Positions 26,302 to 33,816 of a stretch of DNA of 64,000 nt are shown here, in pieces. The stretch comes from Bergeyella_A cardium (GTDB lineage Bacteria > Bacteroidota > Bacteroidia > Flavobacteriales > Weeksellaceae): assembly GCF_030012605.2 (NCBI RefSeq), contig NZ_CP114055.2; one strand, 5' to 3'. Position 1 is the stretch's first letter. Every line of letters begins with the position of its first letter. Below the pieces are notes generated by a model. It was not told where the DNA came from, did not search any database, and was given only the letters and a program-made list of their open reading frames with translations. A program made the position numbers and the translations under genes.

Positions 26302-26629
26302 TTAGTTGTTTATTTTATTTATAGCTTCTTTACTTAGCTGAATATGTTTAGATTTAACAGATGTTCCAAATCCTTCAATTTGAACATGAGGACCTCTTTT
26401 CCCTTTTATTGGAAGCATATCATACCGTACTTTACCGCCATATTTCTCTACTGTATTCTCAAGTTTTTTTAAGTTTTTGAATCCTAATCTTCTATCATTT
26501 TTTGATAAAATATTAATTAAAGATTTTAATTCTTTAATATCCTTCTTTGGGGTCGTAATAACGAGCACTGTAGTAGTATAATCCCGTCTCTGTATCCAGC
26601 TCCTTTCCATTGAATAGATACGGCTTTAA
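26302..26629 (-). pseudogene. Displaced Rhs CT module 12, internally deleted
   Basis: The Rhs frame reads KPYLFNGKELDTETGLYYYS, ARYYDPKEGY, then stops. The toxin tail continues in another frame: KELKSLINILSKNDRRLGFK, VEKYGGKVRYDMLPIKGKRG, PHVQIEGFGTSVKSKHIQLS. The rest of the core, up to the DPxGR motif, and the front of the toxin are missing. The basic tail with GPHVQIEG could be the end of an RNase toxin domain. The open frame starting MERSWIQRRDYTT is only the wrong-frame reading of the core. Confidence 0.65.
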
Positions 26630-26722
26630 AGATCTTCTTCTCTACATGTTAACTTTGTTTATCAGATAGTTATATATTATTTATAATTAAAACAACACAT
26701 CTGGAACATTACCACACTACTC
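26630..26722. repeat. Cassette seam, type D, copy 3
   Basis: Same order as 21912-22005: GGCTTTAAAGATCTTCTTCT, the TTTATCAGATAGTTATAT stretch, and the post-immunity box (minus strand GTTCCAGATGTGTTGTTTTA), then the stop of the module-13 immunity gene. Confidence 0.75.
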
Positions 26723-26725
26723 CTA

Positions 26726-27109
26726 TTACTTAGGTTTTTTAAAATCATAGCAATACATCAGATACGCATTATATTCTATATTAGATAGTATATAATCCCT
26801 ATCTGATGTAATGTTATGTTTTATATCATACAGCTCATATGGATAACGAGTACTCCTAAAATATTCTTTATTTTTACCATATAACTTGCTGTATAAATAA
26901 AATACCACAAAAGGATGATATCTTTTTCTCTCTCTTTTCAAATAATCAAAATCATAAAGTTCTATTAATTGGTTTTTATAGGTTTCCACTTTTATCTGGA
27001 AATAAATCATTATTCCTCCTATCAAAATAAATATTAGCAACAAGAAAACTTTTATTATTTTCAATGCTAGTTTTAGTATCATTTTTAGTGTTTCCATCAT
27101 TTTTATCAT
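26726..27109 (-). CDS. Putative membrane-anchored immunity protein of module 13
   Basis: 127 residues; near-copy of 22012-22404 with the same transmembrane helix (IIKVFLLLIFILIGGIMIYF). It differs at the N-terminus (MIKMMETLKMILKL) and near the C-terminus (SDRDYILSNIEYNAYL, with IRKDNESYYV shortened). The ATG overlaps the toxin stop (ATGA). It is paired with a near-identical toxin. The small differences may be drift or may tune specificity. Confidence 0.65.
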   Translation of the reverse strand: MIKMMETLKMILKLALKIIKVFLLLIFILIGGIMIYFQIKVETYKNQLIELYDFDYLKRERKRYHPFVVFYLYSKLYGKNKEYFRSTRYPYELYDIKHNITSDRDYILSNIEYNAYLMYCYDFKKPK

Positions 27110-28104
27110 TTATCTTCAAATTTTATTTCTACTTTTTTTGATGACCAACCATCTTTTCCTAACCACCTCTCTAATTTATTTTTTCCCACATCCCTAGGAT
27201 CCCATGTATGTGTAGTTTTATAATATTTTCCATTGCTTTTATCTTTTTCAAATACATCATATTTTATACTGCCTGTTTCTAATATTTCATCATTTGATAA
27301 ATCACTAGGTATTGAATAAGGAATAATTTTATCTACTGCTTTTTTAACATTAACTCCTTCTACACCTTCAACAGCTTGTCTTATTGCATCTTTAGCTTGA
27401 AGAGTACAATATACCCCCTCACATACACTTCCTGGGTTTCTAGCTTCTGCTTCAAGGGTTTCAGCTAAATTTTTTAAAATTTTATCCTTAAGTTTATAAT
27501 GATATCGTTTAACTTTATCTCCACTATCTAAATAAGCCTTTATAATTTTTGCTTCGTCATTACCTTCATACCATACACCATCTGACCCCCTTCTTCTTTG
27601 TGGTTTTGTCTCATTCCCTGATAAAGGAACATATAAGACACCTTTATTTTTATCATATTTACCATAATATCCTACAGTGGTATGACCTGTACCTCCTGAA
27701 ACATAATATATAAAAGCAACATTATATACATCTGGAGATAATGTTTGCTTCCCATTTGGGTCTATGTATATTATAGGATTATTGTAAGTATATCCATAGG
27801 TATTATGGTTCATTGGATTAAACACCCCATTATTATGCTGACCGTCTATATAGTGTTCAGTTTCTTGTATAGGATTATAACCACTGAGCGGGTCAGTATT
27901 CAGCCAAAGGCTGGTCTTCATATCTAGATAACGAGCACCGAAATAAGTCAGATTGGTCTCACTGTCCAGCTCCTTTCCATTAAACAGATACGGCATGGTC
28001 TTGCTTGTGCTGTGTTCTTCAAACAATACCTCCCCGAAAGCAATATACTCTGTATGCTGGGTTATCCTTCCCTCTCGGTCTGTAATATACGAAGAACTTC
28101 CCAA
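27106..28104 (-). CDS. Displaced Rhs CT module 13: near-duplicate of module 10 toxin
   Basis: The toxin part is almost identical to module 10 (YYVSGGTGHTTVGYYGKYDK; NPGSVCEGVYCTLQAKDAIR), with a few changes, e.g. TVPQIRRGSDGVQYKGNN to TKPQRRRGSDGVWYEGND and KLERWFGK to KLERWLGK. The Rhs part starts at LGSSSYITDREG, where it joins the tail of the neighbouring lipoprotein gene region without a seam. The 5' junction differs from module 10, so the cassette was duplicated and then rejoined at another point of the core. Possible function as for module 10. Confidence 0.6.
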   Translation of the reverse strand: MGSSSYITDREGRITQHTEYIAFGEVLFEEHSTSKTMPYLFNGKELDSETNLTYFGARYLDMKTSLWLNTDPLSGYNPIQETEHYIDGQHNNGVFNPMNHNTYGYTYNNPIIYIDPNGKQTLSPDVYNVAFIYYVSGGTGHTTVGYYGKYDKNKGVLYVPLSGNETKPQRRRGSDGVWYEGNDEAKIIKAYLDSGDKVKRYHYKLKDKILKNLAETLEAEARNPGSVCEGVYCTLQAKDAIRQAVEGVEGVNVKKAVDKIIPYSIPSDLSNDEILETGSIKYDVFEKDKSNGKYYKTTHTWDPRDVGKNKLERWLGKDGWSSKKVEIKFEDK

Positions 28105-28121
28105 GAATCTAGATCATTTAC

Positions 28122-28568
28122 CTAAGAAAAATTATATAGATCTATATCCACATTTGAGTTCTTAATTAATATATACAAAAGATATTTAATATCTTTTGGC
28201 AAGGTCTCCTTTGTAACTTCTGTTTTGTTATAATATGTTATGTCATTAATTATTAATTCTATTCTCCAAGAATCTAAAATAATATCTGGTTCTATATCAT
28301 TATTTGGTTTTAATTTTGATATGATATTTTCTATTTCTTCTATTTTATCTTTAGCTATTTTTCCTTTGTATATATAAGAATATTCCAAATTTTCAACAAT
28401 AACTTCTTCATTAAAATAGCTAACTCTATAAATTGGATCTCCACCACTTGAAGGATAAAAATTATATTCTATTTTTAGAATCGTATCTTCTTTATGTCTT
28501 CTATTATTCTCTTGTGAGTTACAAGAAAATATCAATAATAATAAGATTAATATTTTTATATTTTTCAT
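28122..28568 (-). CDS. Putative lipoprotein immunity protein of module 14
   Basis: 148 residues, signal MKNIKILILLLLIFSC with Cys at 16. Its ATG overlaps the toxin stop by one base (TAATG). The mature part is strand-rich with a Tyr cluster (KIEYNFYPSSGGDPIYRVSY, SYIYKGKIAKDKIEEIENII). An exported lipoprotein next to an M91-like metallopeptidase again suggests envelope action. Family not recognised. Confidence 0.65.
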   Translation of the reverse strand: MKNIKILILLLLIFSCNSQENNRRHKEDTILKIEYNFYPSSGGDPIYRVSYFNEEVIVENLEYSYIYKGKIAKDKIEEIENIISKLKPNNDIEPDIILDSWRIELIINDITYYNKTEVTKETLPKDIKYLLYILIKNSNVDIDLYNFS

Positions 28569-29506
28569 TAGTAAGCTCCTCTTTGGTTTTGACTTTGTTC
28601 TTTTCTAATCTGATTTTCAGTAATATCGCCTTTTTTTGTTCCCTTTAGACCTACTGTTCTAAATTCTTCTATTGGATGCGTTTGGGTCATATTTCCACCA
28701 ACAGTTTGGTATGTATGTTCTGTTTTTGTAAAGTCAACACTACCATTATTGATATGATCAGCATGTATTAATTCATGTGCTAAACCAATTTGATTTGGTC
28801 TTTTCTTTCCTGAAATATTTCCTGTCTTAGGTTCAACTGTTTTGATCAAAGGATCCGAAGATGGGTTAAAACTAACTGTTGCATCATCTCCTGTTCCGTT
28901 CATTGCTTTTGTCCAATCTGTTTTTCCTGAAGCAGTTTTACTATTAGCTCTTGCTGAATTCCCTTTATTACCTATTTCTATGGTTGTCACTTTATCAGAA
29001 CTATTTAACCTTCTTATTAATCTAGTTCCTGCTGTCTTATTACCTTTTCCTAAACTTGCAATTTTAATTCTAATTGTTCCATCTTTTTGTGTAGAATATA
29101 CTAATTTATCATCTGTTAACTTCTGAAGATTTCCTAAGATAATATAAGTATTTTTTACCGAAGTCCCTTTAGGTAAAACTATATCTCTTCCATCAGGATC
29201 TATAAATTTAATTGGGTTATTCAGTGTATAGGTATACGGCGAGACATGTGGATATTTCTCCGCCAGCGGGTCTACATTCAGCCACAGACTTACCCTCGGG
29301 TCATAGTATCTCGCTCCGTAGTAATATAATCCAGTCTCTGTATCTAACTCCTTCCCATTAAACAAATACGGCATGGTCTTGCTTGTAGAATGCTCTTCAA
29401 ATAACACTTCTCCAAACGCTATATACTCCGTATGCTGGGTTATTCTTCCTTCCCTATCGGTGATGTAAGAGGAACTTCCCAAATGGTCTGGGTAGTAAAA
29501 ATACAA
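28568..29506 (-). CDS. Displaced Rhs CT module 14: M91/NleD-like zinc metallopeptidase toxin
   Basis: Rhs homology from AGYGFVPNGIREKN (to ~29550); core of the SLWLNVDPLAEKYPHVSPYT type to FIDPDGRD. The toxin shows NQIGLAHELIHADHINNG (~245), an HExxH site with the HELIHA form typical of the M91 (NleD) family. DDATVSFNPSSDP precedes it and IEEFRTVGLKG follows (possible third ligand Glu/His), as in bacterial effector proteases of this group. Among the displaced toxins this is one of the clearest calls. Confidence 0.75.
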   Translation of the reverse strand: MYFYYPDHLGSSSYITDREGRITQHTEYIAFGEVLFEEHSTSKTMPYLFNGKELDTETGLYYYGARYYDPRVSLWLNVDPLAEKYPHVSPYTYTLNNPIKFIDPDGRDIVLPKGTSVKNTYIILGNLQKLTDDKLVYSTQKDGTIRIKIASLGKGNKTAGTRLIRRLNSSDKVTTIEIGNKGNSARANSKTASGKTDWTKAMNGTGDDATVSFNPSSDPLIKTVEPKTGNISGKKRPNQIGLAHELIHADHINNGSVDFTKTEHTYQTVGGNMTQTHPIEEFRTVGLKGTKKGDITENQIRKEQSQNQRGAY

Positions 29507-29550
29507 ATTCTTTTCTCTTATTCCATTCGGAACGAAGCCATACCCCGCTT

Positions 29551-29735
29551 TTTATGATTTTCTTAAAGAACTACTACTCTTTTTAAGGATTTGATAATTT
29601 ACCATATGCTTTCTTCCTTCGGTGTTCCTTCGGAGATCCTTCGGTGAAGGTTCGGTGTCCTCTCGTTTACGGTTTTCTAATTATTTTATGGTTTTATTGT
29701 GAATTTTTAATAATAAAAACAACACTTCTGGAACA
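29551..29735. repeat. Cassette seam, type B, copy 5
   Basis: Conserved core-junction stretch (TTTTATGATTTTCTTAAAGA region), four 11-bp units at 29615-29658 (core CCTTCGG), AT-rich stretch, and the post-immunity box at 29702-29733 (minus strand GTTCCAGAAGTGTTGTTTTT). No gene. Confidence 0.75.
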
Positions 29736-29743
29736 TATATTCC

Positions 29744-30226
29744 TTACTTTATTTCTTCTGGAATTCTGATATAATCATATTGAAATAAATTACTCCATTT
29801 ATCTTTTTTTACATCTTTCATTTTACCATTATTTGTTAATTCAAATATAGCATACTTTGGGTGAAAAATAGATATCATACCTTCTTTATATATCAAACTA
29901 GCATATTGTGTTGTGATTTGTTTTTTTGTAACCTTTTTCTCTGGATAATTAAAAAAAGGAGAATAATAAGCAATAACTTTATTTTTATAGTTTAATACTA
30001 GTGAAACAGAATCTGCATCGAAATACTCAGAAGTTGTTATTTTAATAAAATGTTTATTATCTTTTTTTTCATGTTGTATAATAAATAGTTCTTTTGAGTC
30101 AAATTCTTTATATCTACATAAAGAATCTATTTTTTGAGGTATTTGCTTCTTAACAATACTATTTTCTTTTTTACATTGATGATTAAAAAAACATAAAAAA
30201 GAGAGTAAAAAAATATATCTCAACAT
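29744..30226 (-). CDS. Putative lipoprotein immunity protein of module 15
   Basis: 160 residues with signal MLRYIFLLSFLCFFNHQC, Cys at 18 followed by KKE. Its start overlaps the toxin stop (TAATG). The mature region has an Ig-like strand pattern (HFIKITTSEYFDADSVSLVL, KVIAYYSPFFNYPEKK, GMISIFHPKYAIFELTNNGK). No family recognised. Confidence 0.65.
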   Translation of the reverse strand: MLRYIFLLSFLCFFNHQCKKENSIVKKQIPQKIDSLCRYKEFDSKELFIIQHEKKDNKHFIKITTSEYFDADSVSLVLNYKNKVIAYYSPFFNYPEKKVTKKQITTQYASLIYKEGMISIFHPKYAIFELTNNGKMKDVKKDKWSNLFQYDYIRIPEEIK

Positions 30227-32316
30227 TATCTTTTAATTTTGTCTAAATTTTTAATTATGTTTGGTGTTAATTGTAGATTAGTTTTTTCATGTCCATCTCT
30301 ATTAAGTTCAATAAGTGTATTATTCAATCCTTCATGCACTGTCATGAATCTAGGATATTGACGAATTCCTGATCGAGTTAAACCATTATAAATCCTAATC
30401 CTTGTTCCTTGATCAGAAGACCATTGGTTACCTATTTCTTCTGGATGACTTCCTGCATATCCATCATGATTATGTATAAAAGCTATTAAATTACTATATT
30501 CTCCCACATAATTATTCATTGCATATATAAAAGCTTTTGACATTGTATCATATTCTCTTTGAGTAGCTATTAAATAATTAACATTATTTCCTTTATTATA
30601 TTTAAATAAACCATATTCAATATTTTCTTCTGTATTTATATTTAAAAAATTATATAAGTTTACAGCATCATTGACATTATTAGTTTGGCCCACAGAAATA
30701 TTACCTGGTTTTGCTGTTTTAAGAGTATCCAAATAAGTAGGTTTATCCTGTTTAGGACTTACTAGCTCACTAATAATACTACCATCATTAGTACTTTTTT
30801 TATTGATAATGATACTATTTTTTCCATCTTGAGAAATAAGTCTATCAAAATTATCATTTGTTTTTTTGATTAAAGAAATAGTACCGTTTTTATCAAGTCG
30901 ATAATCGTCTGTAGCTTCTCTTCCATCAGGATCCACCAACATTATAGGATTGTTATTCGTATACGCATACGGTGTCATTGTTTTTTCTGCCAATGGGTCT
31001 ACATTCAAGAAAATGCTTACTCTCGGGTCATAGTATCTTGCTCCGTAGTAGTATAATCCGGTTTCACTGTCTAGCTCTTTACCATTAAAGAGGTACGGCA
31101 TAGTATGTTCACTAGAATGCTCATCAAAGAGGATTTCTCCGAAAGCAATGTATTCTGTATGCTGACTAACCTTTCCGTCTTGCCCAGTGATGTAGGAGGA
31201 GCTACCGAGGTGGTCGGGGTGGTAGAAGAAGATGTTTTTTTCTCTAATTCCATTAGGAATAAAGCCAAAGCCACCTTGTGCGGTATCTGGGGAGATAGGT
31301 TCGCCGAATTGTACAGGAGGGCCGGGTACATCGCCAGGAGGGTTGAATTTAGGAGGTCGAGGCCATCCTTCTGGTGGTTCTTGGTTTTGGGAGATATCTT
31401 TCCAATCGATGGAAGGGTAGGGCTGCCCAGTATATTCGGGGGTGGCATAGATCCCGTGCTGTGTCGGCGGACCAGGGGGTATGCCAAGGCTTTGGATGTA
31501 TTTATCGCGTGCCTGCTGCATAAGGGCGGACTGGCGAATGAAGTTGATACCCCCAGCATTGATTTGTGCAGGTTGGGTAAAGGTACCCTCGCCGAGTTTT
31601 GAGACAATTCTGCTGGTTCCCTCAAAATAATGTTTGGTAAACCGCCCTTTATTCACCACAAAGTAGGGGCTGATGTATGCAGTGTAGTTATCGGTATGAT
31701 TGATGATAGCTGAGGTTTGCCCATTAATAACGACTTTGCTGGACTCGCCGCTGCTTTTGAGTGCCCGCTCTCCTTTGTGGTCGTAGGTGTAGAAATGCAG
31801 TCGCCCATTATCATTAATCCCGAGTAGTCTGTTTTCCTCATCCCAATTCATAGATCGGAAGGACTTAAACTCTTCGTAGTAAGTAGGGTTACCATTTCCA
31901 TCGTAGGAGTAGGAGCGAGGCTTTGGCTTGCCGAGTTCTTGGATAGAAGACGGCGCATTGGGGTGGTTTTTATCGTTATAGAGATAGCTGAGCGTATATC
32001 CTTTTGGTGTGCCATTGAGATTATGGTTTAGCGCCTTTTGTGTAATGCCACCGAGCTTGTTATAAGTCATTTGTAGGCTGTAGTCTGCCTGCTGGATTTC
32101 TCCTGAGAAAGCCCCTTTTGCATTGATAAGCCTGTTGAGCTCGTCGTACTGATAGGAATATGAGCTGGCACCCCCGAGCAGGTTGTGAAGAGCAGGAGCT
32201 TGATTATCAACTTTGAGGATATTGCCCACAAGGTCGTAGGAGTAGGTATTGTTTTGGAAGAGAACCCCACAACTATAGTTGTGGGGTGATTGCTTTGCAA
32301 CTCTATTTTCTGTCAT
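30226..32316 (-). CDS. Displaced Rhs CT module 15: possible JAB/JAMM-like toxin with long Rhs core
   Basis: The longest displaced module. It matches the parent protein from LFQNNTYSYDLVGNILKVDN through the YD repeats, proline-rich linker and core to MLVDPDGREATDD. The first residues (MTENRVAKQSPHNYSCGV) are read through a seam and a REP-like hairpin. In the toxin, NLIAFIHNHDGY (~616) and NQWSSDQGTRIRIYNGLT (~635) put HxH before a helix starting at Asp, then RFMTVHEGLNN and a strand. That order resembles JAB/MPN domains but lacks an exact SxxD. Of all modules it carries most homology to the parent. Confidence 0.65.
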   Translation of the reverse strand: MTENRVAKQSPHNYSCGVLFQNNTYSYDLVGNILKVDNQAPALHNLLGGASSYSYQYDELNRLINAKGAFSGEIQQADYSLQMTYNKLGGITQKALNHNLNGTPKGYTLSYLYNDKNHPNAPSSIQELGKPKPRSYSYDGNGNPTYYEEFKSFRSMNWDEENRLLGINDNGRLHFYTYDHKGERALKSSGESSKVVINGQTSAIINHTDNYTAYISPYFVVNKGRFTKHYFEGTSRIVSKLGEGTFTQPAQINAGGINFIRQSALMQQARDKYIQSLGIPPGPPTQHGIYATPEYTGQPYPSIDWKDISQNQEPPEGWPRPPKFNPPGDVPGPPVQFGEPISPDTAQGGFGFIPNGIREKNIFFYHPDHLGSSSYITGQDGKVSQHTEYIAFGEILFDEHSSEHTMPYLFNGKELDSETGLYYYGARYYDPRVSIFLNVDPLAEKTMTPYAYTNNNPIMLVDPDGREATDDYRLDKNGTISLIKKTNDNFDRLISQDGKNSIIINKKSTNDGSIISELVSPKQDKPTYLDTLKTAKPGNISVGQTNNVNDAVNLYNFLNINTEENIEYGLFKYNKGNNVNYLIATQREYDTMSKAFIYAMNNYVGEYSNLIAFIHNHDGYAGSHPEEIGNQWSSDQGTRIRIYNGLTRSGIRQYPRFMTVHEGLNNTLIELNRDGHEKTNLQLTPNIIKNLDKIKR
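32264..32287. repeat. Perfect 24-bp palindrome (REP-like hairpin)
   Basis: Arms ACCCCACAACTA and TAGTTGTGGGGT with no mismatch. It sits exactly where module 15 stops matching the parent rhs gene, next to LFQNNTYSYD. A related hairpin is in the element at 20195-20350 at the edge of module 8. Confidence 0.8.
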
Positions 32317-32455
32317 AATGGCAGATGGATTTTTTAGGGAGTTTCTTCGAGGTAGGTCTTACATCGCTCTTACCTCCCTCTTACCTCTTGTTTTATAAAA
32401 TTTCTTGTTTTTGTGACATATTGGCAGGGGTATTGTGGGGTCTTAGTATTGTTGT
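32311..32455. repeat. Cassette seam, type A, copy 3
   Basis: Direct repeat TGTCATAATGGCAG (32311-32324) and TGACATATTGGCAG (32413-32426). 11-bp units lie at 32344-32387 (core CTCTTAC in three of four). A minus-strand remnant ends NMSQKQEIL-stop (to 32393), matching the 185-aa protein. Confidence 0.75.
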
Positions 32456-32469
32456 TAATAATATACTTT

Positions 32470-32541
32470 TCATTGTCCGATAGTTGTATTTACATTCCCT
32501 TGATTATTATAGATGTATGTCCCATCATTTGAAAATTTCTT
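32470..32541 (-). pseudogene. Copy of the parent Rhs toxin C-terminus (remnant 2)
   Basis: Encodes FSNDGTYIYNNQGNVN then TTIGQ and a stop. The parent protein ends VSNDGTYIYNNQGNVNISSG. Preserved only for about 20 codons. It marks the left end of a duplicated [immunity gene + toxin tail] unit. Confidence 0.75.
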
Positions 32542-32580
32542 ATAATTCAATCCAAAGATAATCATTTTTTCGTCCCGTCC

Positions 32581-32634
32581 CAGCAAACTTTCCGTCTCGA
32601 TGGAAAAATTTTTCCATCCCGATAGAAATTTTGC
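32581..32634. repeat. 54-bp imperfect inverted repeat, copy 1
   Basis: Centred on the perfect palindrome GATGGAAAAATTTTTCCATC (32599-32618). The outer arms AGCAAA and TTTGCT also pair. Second copy at 33254-33307. It lies between an immunity gene stop and the duplicated toxin tail and could be a terminator or a MITE-like insertion. Confidence 0.75.
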
Positions 32635-32651
32635 TCCGTAGAGAAGCTTAG

Positions 32652-33146
32652 CTATTCAAATGACATGTCTGATAATACATATTGGGTCTCACGAATAACT
32701 TTCCCTTTAATAGGAGAAAATAAAGTCTGATAAAAAACAAGAGTATCGCCTTTTATTTCTCCTTTTTCTCTAAAATATGTTCCTTGTTGAGAACAGACAA
32801 AATATTCTATTTTTATCTTATTTCCTTCTACCCTCCAATATCCAATATTCCTTGCGTTCTCCCATTTTTTATTTTTGATATCAGACTCTTTCAATGCATA
32901 TCCATCTCTAGAATAAAAATACATTAATCTCCCATCAGGATAAAAACCAATCCCAAACCCCACCAAATATTGGTTAATATAAACTCTATTATAAGTTAAT
33001 TTATCCGTTTCTTTAAAGGGAATTTTTAGTAATTTGAATTTAGGGTGTTTGGGTCTACACATTCCATTTATAATATGTCCTTGCTGTATTAAAAAACATG
33101 AATTACACAGCGATAATAAACTAAATAATAATACTAACTTTTTCAT
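32652..33146 (-). CDS. Putative lipoprotein immunity protein, paralogue 2 of the parent toxin
   Basis: 164 residues, signal MKKLVLLFSLLSLCNSC, Cys at 17. Clear paralogue of 33325-33816: identical signal peptide, shared GMCRPKHPKFKLLK, NIGYWRVEGNKIKIEYF and YVLSDMSFE end. The central part differs (KLTYNRVYINQYLVGFGIGF against LVFDKTYLGKSITSFALKF). Its ATG overlaps the stop of a duplicated toxin-tail remnant. The divergence of the middle could reflect protection against a variant of the same toxin. Confidence 0.7.
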   Translation of the reverse strand: MKKLVLLFSLLSLCNSCFLIQQGHIINGMCRPKHPKFKLLKIPFKETDKLTYNRVYINQYLVGFGIGFYPDGRLMYFYSRDGYALKESDIKNKKWENARNIGYWRVEGNKIKIEYFVCSQQGTYFREKGEIKGDTLVFYQTLFSPIKGKVIRETQYVLSDMSFE

Positions 33147-33212
33147 TTTCCTGATGATATATTTACATTTCCTTGATTGTTATAGATGTATGTCCCATCA
33201 TTTGAAAATTTC
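33143..33212 (-). pseudogene. Copy of the parent Rhs toxin C-terminus (remnant 1)
   Basis: Encodes KFSNDGTYIYNNQGNVNISS, then GK and a stop that overlaps the immunity ATG (ATGA). It is the same as the last ~22 codons of the parent gene, then diverges at about 33213. It shows tandem duplication of the unit running from toxin tail through immunity gene. Confidence 0.8.
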
Positions 33213-33253
33213 TTATAATTCAATCTAAAGATAATCATTTTTTCGTCCCGTTC

Positions 33254-33307
33254 CAGCAAACTTTCCGTCTCGATGGAAAAATTTTTCCATCCCGATAGAA
33301 ATTTTGC
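33254..33307. repeat. 54-bp imperfect inverted repeat, copy 2
   Basis: Same as 32581-32634, with the palindrome GATGGAAAAATTTTTCCATC at 33272-33291. It lies downstream of the first immunity gene. Confidence 0.75.
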
Positions 33308-33324
33308 TTCGTAGAGAAGCTTAG

Positions 33325-33816
33325 CTATTCAAATGACATGTCTGATAATACATATCGCTCTTCTCGAACTTCTTTATAAAAGGGATGATAAAAATTTTCA
33401 TAAAAAACAATAGTGTCTCCTTTTATTTCTCCTTGTTTTCTTTCATAGAAACCACTATCACCACATAAAAAATATTCTACCTTGATTTTATTGTCTTCTA
33501 CTCTCCAATAACCTATATTAGGAGCATTTTCCCATCTTTTATTAAAGGTATCAATTGGTTTTATAGTAAAACCATCTTGAGATGTAAAGAAGATTAGTCT
33601 CCCATCCGAGTAAAACTTAAGAGCAAAAGAAGTAATCGACTTTCCCAAATAAGTCTTATCAAATACAAGCAGATTGGTCTCTTTAAATGGCGTTTTGAGC
33701 AGTTTAAAATTAGGATGCTTAGGTCTGCACATCCCATCTCCCCATCTTCCTTTGTGTATTAAAAAACATGAATTACACAGCGATAATAAACTAAATAATA
33801 ATACTAACTTTTTCAT
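33325..33816 (-). CDS. Putative lipoprotein immunity protein of the parent Rhs toxin
   Basis: 163 residues, signal MKKLVLLFSLLSLCNSC, Cys at 17. The ATG overlaps the stop of the 3105-aa rhs gene (ATGA), the usual coupling for the current toxin-immunity pair. Mature region strand-rich (YSDGRLIFFTSQDGFTIKPI, NIGYWRVEDNKIKVEYFLC). Family not recognised. The lipoprotein location suggests that the parent toxin tip acts in the periplasm or envelope. A second paralogous copy follows. Confidence 0.75.
   Translation of the reverse strand: MKKLVLLFSLLSLCNSCFLIHKGRWGDGMCRPKHPNFKLLKTPFKETNLLVFDKTYLGKSITSFALKFYSDGRLIFFTSQDGFTIKPIDTFNKRWENAPNIGYWRVEDNKIKVEYFLCGDSGFYERKQGEIKGDTIVFYENFYHPFYKEVREERYVLSDMSFE

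Noticed and set aside
30905..31625. Long antisense and shifted open frames over the Rhs core and proline-rich linker (also at 19418-19819 and 34874-35335)
   Set aside because: They recur wherever the core recurs and are shadows of the conserved Rhs coding sequence; GC-rich codon bias opens them.
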